Source of the DNA: Caldifarciminota bacterium | GTDB lineage: Bacteria > Hydrothermota > Tepidihabitantia > SM23-42 | Assembly (NCBI GenBank): GCA_020353055.1 | Contig: CP070686.1 | Location: forward strand, 2,120,086-2,170,843 | DNA length: 50,758 bases | Direction of reading: 5' to 3' | Shown: piece after piece, positions 1 through 8,787 of the stretch | Layout of the letters: every line of letters starts with the position of its first letter | Position numbering within the stretch: position 1 is the stretch's first letter | The notes under the pieces: generated by a model | What the model was told of the DNA's origin: nothing | Databases searched by the model: none | What the model saw: the letters and a program-made list of their open reading frames with translations, nothing else | Translations under genes and position numbers: made by a program

Positions 1-2795
1 GACGGCACCGGCTCACCAATCGCTAAATCAAAATCCAACGTATCAACATACAAACCAGCCACCACCACCAGCTCACAAGCCACCAACACCCCATACGGCG
101 CCGAAGCACTCGCCGTCACCGTAAACGGATCCGAAGCATTGCTGCCACTGCTGCCCGGATTGATCGTACCAAAACTACCGGAATTGTCGTTAATCGTGAT
201 CAGTGGCGAACTCGTCATCAGTGTAGCGTTAATATTTGAGGCCGTCGCGCCACCCTCGTTTTCCAAAGTCACAACAATATCCGCTGTTTCCCCAGGATCC
301 AAGATACCGTTGCCAGAAACAGAATATTGCTGGCAGGTGAGAGCCGGCGAGTAGACCGTGAGGCTGAACTGCGACACCCACGTCGAGTCGTTATTATCAT
401 TGCACGTGAGTGTGAATAGTATCGTATTATTGTTCGGACACGAAGAAGAAATCGCCACATCGAAACCATCTGCTCCAGTATACGCAGAATCGTTGGCTGC
501 GATGTTTCCGAAACCCTTCAGAGTATCGGAAAGTGTAGCATATGAATTCTCAGTACTTATGATACCGTTGATACCGTTGCCCTGACTCTGCCCCCAATTC
601 ATCACCCAGACCGGCAGTTGTGCCGATTCACCAGGGTTAAGCTGGCCATTATTATTGCCACCGGGAGATGGATCGCTGATCGCGCAATTCAAGTATGTAA
701 CATATGCGTAATTCGTGGATTGAACAATTAGAGAATCCTCAAAAGGATAGTGATTCTGCGCGGTAACCGTGATGTCCATCGCACCGGGTGAATTCGGGTA
801 GACGCTCAGCGTCACCAGACCGGCCGAGTTCGTATATCCACTTGCGTAAGCCTCTTCCCCCTTCAGAAGGCAAACAAGTGCGTTGTTCACAGGGCTACCG
901 TTGCTGGTCACGACCACGTTCACGTTCTGGGATCCCAGAGGAATCGCAGAAGGAAAGTTGACCGTCAGGTTCTCTGGCACGTCAGTCCACACCGGCATCT
1001 CGGGATCGCCGAGCAGGTTCAATTCATAAAGACACCAGCGGGTCATGTCATATTGATATCCTGAATCCGCGTAATAAACCCAGGCATCTTTGGATACCGA
1101 GTGCGCTTCGCCAATATGGAACATATCCGCCTCTATGACATTATAGTAGAACGCCGTATCAATTCTCTCGGAGGGTCCGGGTACGTAACCGATACCGCTG
1201 ACATAAGCACCCCAGCCGTAACGTGAATTCATCAGTGCGGCAACGAGCCCGCCGCCCACTCGGTTCACCAGATGTTCGGCAAAGCAATCACCTCCGGGGA
1301 CAAGATCCCAACCGCCGCACATGCAGCCGATCGAATTCGCTATACCCTGACGATCACCGTTCACTAAATTGTCAGCGTCGGTCGAGTTAAGATATGGTGT
1401 GCCCATATAAATACCGTGCTCATTACCATGACCTACCCAGTGTCCCATGCCATAACCGACATTCATCGAATCGATCATTCTCTGACGGCTAAGTGTCCCA
1501 TTCCGCTCATACAATTTTGCATCTACCCAACCACTCGGTGTAAGCCTGGCCAGCGAATCCTGTAACGGGCGTTCATCATAACTCGACCAGAGTATTGCCG
1601 TCGGTAATAGCATCTTCCTCAGATAGTCGGTCGGCGGGTTCTTCTCGTACGTGAAGACCTTATTGACGAAGTTCTGTGCCATCGCAACATTATACACCGA
1701 AGCACGGCCAACATGAACATCTGCGTACATATCAACGCTGTCGCTGAGCTGTCCGTACACATGGTTTCCATTGAAATCCCAGTTACCATCGAGGTCAGCA
1801 TAATATAGGTCACTGGGGATGGTGTCATCACGACCTGCAGTCGAGTAAGTGTAGTAATATGTCATCCTTGCCGGAACGATATTTTGACCGCTGGTCATCT
1901 GATCACCCGAACCGCCGAGAAGGAAATATATGGTGCCCCAGTTGTCTTTCGCGTCTTCGATGAAAGTCCTTATCTTCTCCTGTAAATCATAACCCGAATA
2001 ATTGCTGTTTATCCAACTGACTTCGACGACGGTTGCCGGGATACCCTTCTTCGTTTTCCACTCAGCAAAACGTTCAAAGACAGTATCCAGAGGCGGTGCG
2101 CTGATTACTACATACTCGAAATAACCCGGAGGCACGGTTGCGGGCCTCAGGTTCTTCTCGACAAAAGGCGCGAATCGCAACACGTCCTCGGGATTAACGA
2201 CGATCGTACGCACCGAATTAGCGAAAACATCTCTCTGCCGGTCAGTGGCTATTGAATTTCGAACCTGGTTCTCGCGATATTCTATCTCATATGTAATGCT
2301 TGTCGCCATTTGAAGTTTCTTCTGCGCGGGTATGTAGCGCACCGGAAATACCTCCACATGAGCGATGCGGAAACCATTCATGTTACCGGTACCGCCGTTT
2401 TTGACCGTGCTTTCTGGATAGGGTCGGTTCCACGAATAGATGTCAGGATCGGGCGGGAACACTTCCGGTTCAAAGGTCCTGCCAGGCATCGGCAGCGGCA
2501 CGTCAGGCTGCGCCGGAACAACATTGAAGGTGCCCGGAATATCCTGCCAGTCTTCTGCAATCACCCTCACATTAACAAGTAACGCACCAGCAGGAATGAC
2601 ATATTTATGTATAACGCGTGGCATGCGCGGAGCGCCCGGATGCACCAGCACCGGATGACCTTTAATTTCAACGACATCCTGCCCGTTCACCCTGTACGTC
2701 ATCAAATCCTGCATTGAAAACGTCGTTGTTTTCGTCATCGTACCGGCAAACAGCGGCATGACCACACATATCAAAACAAAAAGAGATCTCTTCAT
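1..2795 (-). CDS. Gingipain-like cysteine protease (peptidase C25), 3' end outside window
   Basis: Secreted cysteine endopeptidase. About 931 codons are open from the ATG at 2795 to the window edge, so the C-terminus is missing. The start has a strong ribosome site (GGGGAGG) and an N-terminal signal peptide (MKRSLFVLICVVMPLFAG). A propeptide-like region is followed by the C25 domain: catalytic His456 in GHGNEHGIYMG and catalytic Cys491 in SIGCMCGGWD, then DCFAEHLVNR, which matches the conserved FAE segment after the gingipain catalytic Cys. After about residue 600 come Ig-like/CARDB-like beta repeats rich in Asn, Gly and Ser, as in other FCB C25 proteins. A C-terminal sorting domain is expected beyond the edge but cannot be seen. 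It lies 51 bp downstream of the M14 carboxypeptidase on the same strand, so the two may be co-transcribed. Confidence 0.9.
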   Translation of the reverse strand, partial: MKRSLFVLICVVMPLFAGTMTKTTTFSMQDLMTYRVNGQDVVEIKGHPVLVHPGAPRMPRVIHKYVIPAGALLVNVRVIAEDWQDIPGTFNVVPAQPDVPLPMPGRTFEPEVFPPDPDIYSWNRPYPESTVKNGGTGNMNGFRIAHVEVFPVRYIPAQKKLQMATSITYEIEYRENQVRNSIATDRQRDVFANSVRTIVVNPEDVLRFAPFVEKNLRPATVPPGYFEYVVISAPPLDTVFERFAEWKTKKGIPATVVEVSWINSNYSGYDLQEKIRTFIEDAKDNWGTIYFLLGGSGDQMTSGQNIVPARMTYYYTYSTAGRDDTIPSDLYYADLDGNWDFNGNHVYGQLSDSVDMYADVHVGRASVYNVAMAQNFVNKVFTYEKNPPTDYLRKMLLPTAILWSSYDERPLQDSLARLTPSGWVDAKLYERNGTLSRQRMIDSMNVGYGMGHWVGHGNEHGIYMGTPYLNSTDADNLVNGDRQGIANSIGCMCGGWDLVPGGDCFAEHLVNRVGGGLVAALMNSRYGWGAYVSGIGYVPGPSERIDTAFYYNVIEADMFHIGEAHSVSKDAWVYYADSGYQYDMTRWCLYELNLLGDPEMPVWTDVPENLTVNFPSAIPLGSQNVNVVVTSNGSPVNNALVCLLKGEEAYASGYTNSAGLVTLSVYPNSPGAMDITVTAQNHYPFEDSLIVQSTNYAYVTYLNCAISDPSPGGNNNGQLNPGESAQLPVWVMNWGQSQGNGINGIISTENSYATLSDTLKGFGNIAANDSAYTGADGFDVAISSSCPNNNTILFTLTCNDNNDSTWVSQFSLTVYSPALTCQQYSVSGNGILDPGETADIVVTLENEGGATASNINATLMTSSPLITINDNSGSFGTINPGSSGSNASDPFTVTASASAPYGVLVACELVVVAGLYVDTLDFDLAIGEPVP

Positions 2796-2846
2796 CTTAC
2801 CTCCCCCTTGAGGGTTATGTATCGCATATTACAAAATCGCATAAAA

Positions 2847-5084
2847 CTATCTCATGATTACTGCTTTGACCACCAGTTTTGTATCATCGGCGGTAAAGCG
2901 CAAGAAATAGATCCCGTTCGGAACCATACTTCCATTTTCGTCGCGGCAATCCCAGATGACAGATGAGGGATGTCCCACATCAGATAACCTTCCTGACAAA
3001 TCCGTCACGAGCCGCCCCGAAGAGTCATAGATACGCAAACTCACATTCCTGGATCCATGGTTCAAGGTATAGTTGATCTGTACACGGTCCGTGCTGGGAT
3101 TCTGGACCAGGACGATGGAAGGTGTTATTCGCAGCAGCCCGGCAACATCGCCTTCATCGATATCGAGCGAAACCTCGGCACGGGCAAGACACGAGTAAGC
3201 TCCCCAGCCCCAACTTGTGTTGCTACCGCGAACCAGATAGAAAAATTCTCCGCCTGCATGATCAGTGAAAGTATAAAGCGTATCGTCAATACTGGATGAC
3301 ACCGTATCCACAGCACCAAAAAGACATACCGGATAAATATCATCAACATAGAATCCGCTATTGAGTATCGAACCGTCGGTCATTGCCCTAAACCTGATAT
3401 ACAATGAGGTACCAGCCCAATCCTCGAGTGAATACGCCTTCCGTGTCCACCCGCCTGAACTGCCGTTGAACCGCGTGGTGTCGAGATTATACCATTCCAG
3501 GGTATTCTCGGAAACCTCAACTACTGCGGCATCATAGTTTGTTTCCAGGTCATACCAGCACCAGAAAGTGACCGAGTCCCCAGCCTCAACAAGATAGGGA
3601 TGCAAGGTCTGCACGGCGTTATTCATGTTGTCATAGCTCCGTGAGAAAAGACTAAAGGTACCAGAATGAACCTGTGTCGTATCCAGAATGAAACCATCCA
3701 GAAACCACCGGTCAGCACCGTTTTCCAGATCGTCCTCGACGATCGAAGGACCGTTAAGCTCTAACAACTCCCAGTGGGTCGGATGATTATCCCCCGGGTT
3801 TCGCGCACTCCAGGCAACAGTGTAGTTAGAGCCTACATTACCCGGTTCATAAACGTCCGGCGGCGGAACGACGGCTTCGAGCAGCAAGACTATCGAATCG
3901 CAAAATCCTGCCAGGTATTTTAAAGCCTTGAAATTCTGGTGCACCATTTGGTCGAGCTGGGAGACAGGCTGGTACTGCGAAGTCCCCAATTCAGTTGTGA
4001 AGGATAGCATGGAAACGCCTCCTACCCAATGGGACCAGCTGTAGAACCAGTCGACGCTTGAGCCGCTCACCGGGTAGATCGCAGAGTAGATCGGACCGGA
4101 ATCGTAGGTACCGCCGTACAGGCGCTGCACCTGATCGGCCATATAGTCACCCACCTGTCCGTGTAGCAAAGAGTCCGGTAATCCTTCATCCGTCCATCCC
4201 CACGGCCACATAATAACTTCGCCCGAACTATGATATGACATATATGCATTGACGATATGCTCCTCAACGAAATACGTCAAGGAACGTATTTCATCGCCCG
4301 AACCCGCATATGCACCACAGAACGTGGTATAACTTGGCCGGTGCGATGCCTGACCTTCGTCAACCGCACCCCAGTCACCTTCAATATCCGGCGAACATCC
4401 CCGGTAGTTACGATTAGGATCATTCCCGATAGAACCAGCGAAAGGCTCACGGTTTTTCCGCCAATAGTAGCCCGCCGGGTAGTCATACAGATATCCGTCG
4501 ACGTTTATGACCGGGAAGCAATAGATTTCGGTGTTGTCGACGATCTCGGTGATTTCGCTGACCGAACCATACGCACTTAACATAGAATCAACAAAGAACA
4601 TGATGACCGGTACGCATGCCCATTCGTTGGAATGATGGGTGCCATCGATCAAGAAACCCGGTTCGTCAGCCTCTTCGAGATACGGATTATCAGATATCTT
4701 AATGCCGTAGATCCAGTTGCCATTCTGAGTCGTTATCGGCAGGGAATCAAATTTGCATAGAGAAGGGTAATCCTGGGCCAACTGCCTCAGGCTGTCCTCA
4801 ATTTCGGCGTAAGAAAGATATTCGGCACGAACGCGCTCTTTCGCAGCCGCCAGGTCATGTTCGATTATTTCATAATAGAGCCCCGAGCCTGATATTCTAT
4901 TGAAACCATCGCTGTCGACTACCAGATCGTAGTATTCTCCTGCCCTCGCTCCAACAATACTGAAATCATATTTAATCGAAACCTTTTCCATATCATGCCA
5001 CGTGGGTGCGTATACGCGCACGACCATTTCCTGAGCAGATGCCCATACGGTCAGAATTATGAATAGAAAAAAAATTCTTCGCAT
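2847..5084 (-). CDS. Secreted zinc carboxypeptidase (peptidase M14) with C-terminal FlgD/sorting-type domain
   Basis: Metallo-carboxypeptidase, 745 aa, predicted exported (signal peptide MRRIFFLFIILTVWASA). Zinc ligands are visible as H151 and E154 in THHSNEW and H285 in YHSSGE; the catalytic Glu is E365 in TTELGTSQ. The conserved NVDGY and YWRKNR segments (193-211) and SVDWFY (343-348) are also typical of M14. Residues about 430-640 form a jelly-roll/MAM-like beta region, and the last 90 residues (RIYDSSGRLV ... NGIYFLRFTADD) are a FlgD-Ig/type IX sorting-like domain, suggesting cell-surface or extracellular delivery. The ATG at 5084 is preceded by AAGGAG. It probably works with the adjacent gingipain in extracellular protein digestion (inference from context). 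Confidence 0.93.
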   Translation of the reverse strand: MRRIFFLFIILTVWASAQEMVVRVYAPTWHDMEKVSIKYDFSIVGARAGEYYDLVVDSDGFNRISGSGLYYEIIEHDLAAAKERVRAEYLSYAEIEDSLRQLAQDYPSLCKFDSLPITTQNGNWIYGIKISDNPYLEEADEPGFLIDGTHHSNEWACVPVIMFFVDSMLSAYGSVSEITEIVDNTEIYCFPVINVDGYLYDYPAGYYWRKNREPFAGSIGNDPNRNYRGCSPDIEGDWGAVDEGQASHRPSYTTFCGAYAGSGDEIRSLTYFVEEHIVNAYMSYHSSGEVIMWPWGWTDEGLPDSLLHGQVGDYMADQVQRLYGGTYDSGPIYSAIYPVSGSSVDWFYSWSHWVGGVSMLSFTTELGTSQYQPVSQLDQMVHQNFKALKYLAGFCDSIVLLLEAVVPPPDVYEPGNVGSNYTVAWSARNPGDNHPTHWELLELNGPSIVEDDLENGADRWFLDGFILDTTQVHSGTFSLFSRSYDNMNNAVQTLHPYLVEAGDSVTFWCWYDLETNYDAAVVEVSENTLEWYNLDTTRFNGSSGGWTRKAYSLEDWAGTSLYIRFRAMTDGSILNSGFYVDDIYPVCLFGAVDTVSSSIDDTLYTFTDHAGGEFFYLVRGSNTSWGWGAYSCLARAEVSLDIDEGDVAGLLRITPSIVLVQNPSTDRVQINYTLNHGSRNVSLRIYDSSGRLVTDLSGRLSDVGHPSSVIWDCRDENGSMVPNGIYFLRFTADDTKLVVKAVIMR

Positions 5085-5178
5085 TCATGCTCCTTATTTG
5101 AGAATTCTAATTTTCTTAGTTTTAAAACTGCCAACGAATCCGGTCAGTCAATGCCCCGGAATTCGATTTACTATCTTC

Positions 5179-5892
5179 CTAAATAACTTCGCCTATACGG
5201 CTCATACGGATCGATCTCCATTCCCAAAACTTGAAGACTTCGAAGAAATTCGAAACCTCACCGCCTGGATCAAAAGAAAAATATATAAACAGTGGTCTAC
5301 CCTTCAGATATTTCTTGTGTAGAGGCCCCCAAAATCTTGAATCCGCCGAATTGTCCCGGTTATCCCCCATGGCAAAAATGCAATCTTTGGGTACGACAAC
5401 CGGTCCGAAGTTATCACGCACCTGGTAGCCGATCAAGTCGGCAAGCTCCGCCTTTTCCCACTTGTTTTGATAAAGACGGCCTTCAGCAACGACGCCCCGT
5501 ATCACATTACGATCCGTATGGCGGACATACGGCTCTTCTACCTCTATTCCATTCACATAAAGAGCCTTGTCGATCAACTGAACCGTATCATTTTCGACGG
5601 CAACACAACGCTTTACGAAATCCTTGTTCTCGAAAGGATACCTGAATACCACTATTTCGCCGCGCTGTGGCATCCGCCCCGGTATCAATGGAATCTGTTG
5701 CGTTGTCAGCGGTATTGGAATCTTAACGCCATAAATGAATCTGTTAACGAGAAGAGCGTCTCCGATAAGCAGCGTCTTCTCCATAGATGCAGTAGGAATA
5801 ACATACGCTTCGACGAATATCGCACGCAGGATCAAAACAACAATTATTACGGTGGCCCACGTGTAAATTTCCCGCTTCAGTTTTGCCTTCAC
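5179..5892 (-). CDS. lepB: Signal peptidase I
   Basis: Cleaves signal peptides from Sec-exported preproteins at the inner membrane. 237 aa with one N-terminal membrane segment (about 10-28). Catalytic Ser36 lies in PTASMEKTLLIGD and the general base Lys94 in DFVKRCVAVE; the C-terminal box MGDNRDNSADSRFWG is also present. The start is GTG at 5892, since no in-frame ATG keeps the membrane anchor. A TTGACT/TATAAT promoter ends only 7 nt upstream of this GTG, so the mRNA may be leaderless. It sits just upstream of two secreted hydrolases that would be its clients. Confidence 0.95.
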   Translation of the reverse strand: MKAKLKREIYTWATVIIVVLILRAIFVEAYVIPTASMEKTLLIGDALLVNRFIYGVKIPIPLTTQQIPLIPGRMPQRGEIVVFRYPFENKDFVKRCVAVENDTVQLIDKALYVNGIEVEEPYVRHTDRNVIRGVVAEGRLYQNKWEKAELADLIGYQVRDNFGPVVVPKDCIFAMGDNRDNSADSRFWGPLHKKYLKGRPLFIYFSFDPGGEVSNFFEVFKFWEWRSIRMSRIGEVI

Positions 5893-5899
5893 GGCATTA

Positions 5900-5927
5900 A
5901 TTATAATGGCACAAACTTAAAAGTCAA
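5900..5927 (-). promoter_or_regulatory. lepB promoter
   Basis: Reading on the minus strand: TTGACT (5927-5922), 16-bp spacer, TATAAT (5905-5900). The GTG start is at 5892, leaving 7 nt, so transcription should begin at or next to the start codon. Confidence 0.7.
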
Positions 5928-5984
5928 CAGTTTGAATACTCACAATATCAGAAGCCTAGAACTCGAGATATTAAGGAGATGAGA

Positions 5985-6050
5985 AACGGAACGATAGTAA
6001 CGGAATTAGCGATACTAATGAGAATAACGAACCCAACGAAATTAACGATA
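5985..6050 (+). repeat. Degenerate 9-bp-period AACG repeat
   Basis: Successive 9-mers share an AACG-type core: AACGGAACG, ATAGTAACG, GAATTAGCG, ATACTAATG, AGAATAACG, AACCCAACG, AAATTAACG. It lies between lepB and the tRNA gene, with no ORF. Related blocks occur at 11111-11160 (inverted), 16322-16392 and 47795-47850. Confidence 0.6.
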
Positions 6051-6086
6051 TGTGTATCACGTATACGCACGCTGTCGAGAGGACTC

Positions 6087-6114
6087 TTGACTTGAAGATG
6101 ATTCTCGCTACAAT
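6087..6114 (+). promoter_or_regulatory. tRNA-Val promoter
   Basis: TTGACT (6087-6092), 16-bp spacer, TACAAT (6109-6114). The mature tRNA begins 17 nt downstream of the -10 box, so a short 5' leader would be removed by RNase P. Confidence 0.65.
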
Positions 6115-6131
6115 ACTCCATGTTTGAATGT

Positions 6132-6207
6132 GGGCGGTTAGCTCAGCCTTGGTTAGAGCGTCTGCTTGACATGCAGGAGGTCACCCGTTCAAGTCGGGTA
6201 CCGCCCA
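6132..6207 (+). tRNA. tRNA-Val (anticodon GAC)
   Basis: Full cloverleaf: acceptor stem GGGCGGT (6132-6138) pairs with ACCGCCC (6200-6206), D stem GCTC/GAGC, anticodon stem TCTGC/GCAGG (one T-G pair) around loop TTGACAT giving anticodon GAC, T arm ACCCG-TTCAAGT-CGGGT, discriminator A at 6207. CCA is not encoded. Confidence 0.96.
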
Positions 6208-6262
6208 TTCCAGAAAATACTCGACATTACCTGCGCTCAGAGTCGGTCAAAGAAAGGTCGTC

Positions 6263-6970
6263 ATGGATAACACGCTGGATCTCCTCTTAAAGATCCAAAG
6301 TCTGAACGATGAATTGGAAGACGCCAAAGCGCAGTTAAAACAAATACCCCAAGAGATTGTAAAACTTGAGAAACAAATCAGCACCAGAGAAGAAGACCTG
6401 AAAAATGCCGAGACCCGCATTCTCGACCTTAAGAAAACATACAAACTCAAAGAAATTGAGATAGCAGATAACGAAGAAAAGATTAAGAAACTGAATACCC
6501 AGACTTTTGCGGTAAAGACGAACGAGGAATACCGTGCCATACTCAACGAGGTTGATTTCTTGAAACAAAAAAATAAGGAAATTGAAGATGAAATGCTCGG
6601 TCTCATGGAGGAAGAGGAAAAACTCAAGAATTCGATAGACGCAATACGATCTCAAACAAAAGAATTCACGGACACGGCGCAGGGCAGGATCGCCGGCATG
6701 AAAAAGAAAACCGAATCGCTGGACGAACAACAGAAGTTGGCAAAAGCAACACTCGATGATGACTTAGCAAAACTTCCCGATGACACAAGAGAACTATACA
6801 AGCGAATCACAAAGGTGCGCGACAAGGCAGTCTGTGCCATAGTCGACAACACCTGCACCGGATGCTATGCAAACCTTACGCATCAATTTCTCAACGAACT
6901 CAAGAAGCGTAACAAGATACTGTTGTGCGAAACCTGTGGCCGAATTCTTGTTTATACTACTCCCGATTAA
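6263..6970 (+). CDS. Coiled-coil zinc-ribbon protein (COG1579 / zf-RING_7 family)
   Basis: 235 aa. Residues 1-175 are almost entirely heptad-like Lys/Glu-rich coiled coil. The C-terminus is a C4 zinc ribbon with C198, C201, C222 and C225 (CTGC ... CETCG). This is the architecture of the widespread COG1579 family, a presumed nucleic-acid or ribosome-associated protein whose role is not well settled. It starts at ATG 6263 after AGAAAGG, and is followed 6 bp later by an RNase HI-like gene, an arrangement common for this family, suggesting a shared transcript. Confidence 0.9.
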   Translation: MDNTLDLLLKIQSLNDELEDAKAQLKQIPQEIVKLEKQISTREEDLKNAETRILDLKKTYKLKEIEIADNEEKIKKLNTQTFAVKTNEEYRAILNEVDFLKQKNKEIEDEMLGLMEEEEKLKNSIDAIRSQTKEFTDTAQGRIAGMKKKTESLDEQQKLAKATLDDDLAKLPDDTRELYKRITKVRDKAVCAIVDNTCTGCYANLTHQFLNELKKRNKILLCETCGRILVYTTPD

Positions 6971-6976
6971 TAGTCC

Positions 6977-7435
6977 ATGGCTGTACAAAAAGAGCCGCGA
7001 TACTGTATATATGTGGATGGTTCTTCACGGGGCAATCCCGGACCGGCAGGCGTCGGCGTCGCTGTATTCGAAGCGGAAAAAGAGGACCCATCCACTGAAA
7101 TATCAAAATATATAGGCCTCACCACAAACAACGTTGCGGAATACGAAGCAGTCATCCATGCAATAAAATGGATGACGGAATCTGGTGTACGGCAAGCCAC
7201 TGTAAAACTCGATTCGGAATTGGTATATAAACAATTGACGGGCAAATATCGTATAAAATCTCCACACATCAAGCTGCTTATAAAAAGGATAAACACACTC
7301 AAATCACAGATCGACGAAGTGATCTTCGTCCTCATCCCACGCGAAGAAAACAAACGGGCGAACCGTCTCGCGCAGAAGGCATCAAAGAAAATCAAGGTTA
7401 AGCATCAAAAGTTCAAACAACTACCTTTGTCGTAA
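6977..7435 (+). CDS. RNase HI-like (type 1) protein
   Basis: 152 aa, RNase H fold expected to cleave RNA in RNA-DNA hybrids. Visible motifs: YVDGSSRGNPGPAG (first Asp), NNVAEYEAVIHA (Glu), KLDSELV (Asp), then IPREENKRANRLAQKAS. In most relatives the last motif reads ..AD.LA; here the Asp position is Asn (RANRLA), so one of the four acidic active-site residues is replaced. It belongs to the shorter RNase HI branch without an HBD domain. The ATG follows the zinc-ribbon gene by 6 bp, and its stop is one base before the ktrB start. Confidence 0.88.
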   Translation: MAVQKEPRYCIYVDGSSRGNPGPAGVGVAVFEAEKEDPSTEISKYIGLTTNNVAEYEAVIHAIKWMTESGVRQATVKLDSELVYKQLTGKYRIKSPHIKLLIKRINTLKSQIDEVIFVLIPREENKRANRLAQKASKKIKVKHQKFKQLPLS

Positions 7436-7436
7436 T

Positions 7437-8786
7437 ATGTTTGGCAAACGCGAAATAAACGCACCAAGAATCCTCATCGGCGGATATCTTGGCATAATTG
7501 CGATCGGCACAGTGCTCCTTTTGCTGCCAGCATCGACTCGAAATGGAATCAGCTTCATCGACTCCCTCTTCACCGCTTCCTCCGCTCTCTGCGTTACCGG
7601 GCTCATCGTCAAGAACACGGCACTTGATTTTACCCTTTTCGGTAAGTGTGTACTGCTAAGTCTTATCCAGATCGGCGGGCTGGGTTACATGACCCTCTCC
7701 ACAACTTTTTTCTTCTTCATCGGCCGCAAGATATCCTTGCGTGACCGTTTACTTTTCAAGGAATCGATTAATTTGCTCACCTACGAAAATTTACGCCGTT
7801 TCGCCTGGCGAGTATTCAGGATCACGATAGTCGTCGAATTAGTAGGAACAGTACTGCTATACTCGGTATTCATCCAGAGGTTCAACGCACCGACCGCACT
7901 TGGACACGCTTTTTTTCACGCGGTCTCTGCTTTCTGCAATGCGGGATTCTCGACATTCTCCGAAAACATGGCGCTTTTTTCCTCCTCTGTCTCGGCCCCT
8001 TTAGTAGTATCCCTGCTGTTCATTTTCGGCGGGATCGGATTCGTCGTGATATCGGATTTGTACACCACGCTGGTGAAAAGGGCAAAAAAGAAACTCGCTC
8101 TGCATACGACCATCGTATTGAGAACAACGCTCGTCCTCATTATCATAGGAACGGCGTTCATCTTTCTGATCGAATACGACCGCAGTCTCGCGGGGCTATC
8201 CTTTCTTCAGAAACTGCTCCGGGCTTTCTTCCAGGCCGTCACACCAAGAACGGCAGGCTTCAACACACTCAACGTAGCGCTTTTCTCACCCGTGACTATC
8301 GCACTTCTAATGCTGTTCATGTTCATTGGCGCCTCTCCCGGTGGAACGGGCGGCGGGATAAAAACAACGACGTTTGTGCTTCTTTTCAGATGGGCAAAAG
8401 ATCTGATGCTGGGCAGATACGGAAAGGATGTAACTGCTTTGAAGAGCAGGATTCCTATTGAGCAGGCTTTCCGTGCCTTCTTGATCTTTATATTATCCGG
8501 CTCAACGATCGTTGTTGCTTTCTTCCTCATCCTGCTGATCGACAATCCTACCCCGCTCAAAGCTCTGTTCGAAGTCTTCTCGGCTTTCGGGACGGTCGGA
8601 CTTTCCCTGGGCTCATCCATTAACCCGTTCTGTAGTTTTTCTCATGATCTTTCCGCGCTGGGCAAGTTAATCATAATAGGCACTCTCATTGCAGGGAGGG
8701 TTGGTACAATCACCCTTGGCAGCGCGATCCTCAAACCGCATCCTCTTGAATACGCATACCCTGAAGAACCAATTGTGGTTGGCTGA
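7437..8786 (+). CDS. ktrB: Trk/Ktr-type potassium transporter membrane subunit
   Basis: 449 aa polytopic inner-membrane protein with four pore repeats whose filter segments are recognisable: SALCVTGL, SAFCNAGFS, TPRTAGFNT and SAFGTVGLSLG. Length and motifs fit KtrB/TrkH K+ (or Na+/K+) uptake channels. A regulatory RCK subunit (KtrA/TrkA) would normally partner it but is not in this window. The ATG starts 1 nt after the preceding stop, so translation is probably coupled. Confidence 0.93.
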   Translation: MFGKREINAPRILIGGYLGIIAIGTVLLLLPASTRNGISFIDSLFTASSALCVTGLIVKNTALDFTLFGKCVLLSLIQIGGLGYMTLSTTFFFFIGRKISLRDRLLFKESINLLTYENLRRFAWRVFRITIVVELVGTVLLYSVFIQRFNAPTALGHAFFHAVSAFCNAGFSTFSENMALFSSSVSAPLVVSLLFIFGGIGFVVISDLYTTLVKRAKKKLALHTTIVLRTTLVLIIIGTAFIFLIEYDRSLAGLSFLQKLLRAFFQAVTPRTAGFNTLNVALFSPVTIALLMLFMFIGASPGGTGGGIKTTTFVLLFRWAKDLMLGRYGKDVTALKSRIPIEQAFRAFLIFILSGSTIVVAFFLILLIDNPTPLKALFEVFSAFGTVGLSLGSSINPFCSFSHDLSALGKLIIIGTLIAGRVGTITLGSAILKPHPLEYAYPEEPIVVG

Positions 8787-8787
8787 T

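Noticed and set aside
5985-6050. CRISPR-like array
   Set aside because: Units are 9 bp, degenerate, without spacers, and there are no cas genes in the window.
8689-8787. Upstream extension of the amidohydrolase
   Set aside because: It lies inside ktrB and starts with TTG; the sequence has no similarity to the family N-terminus.
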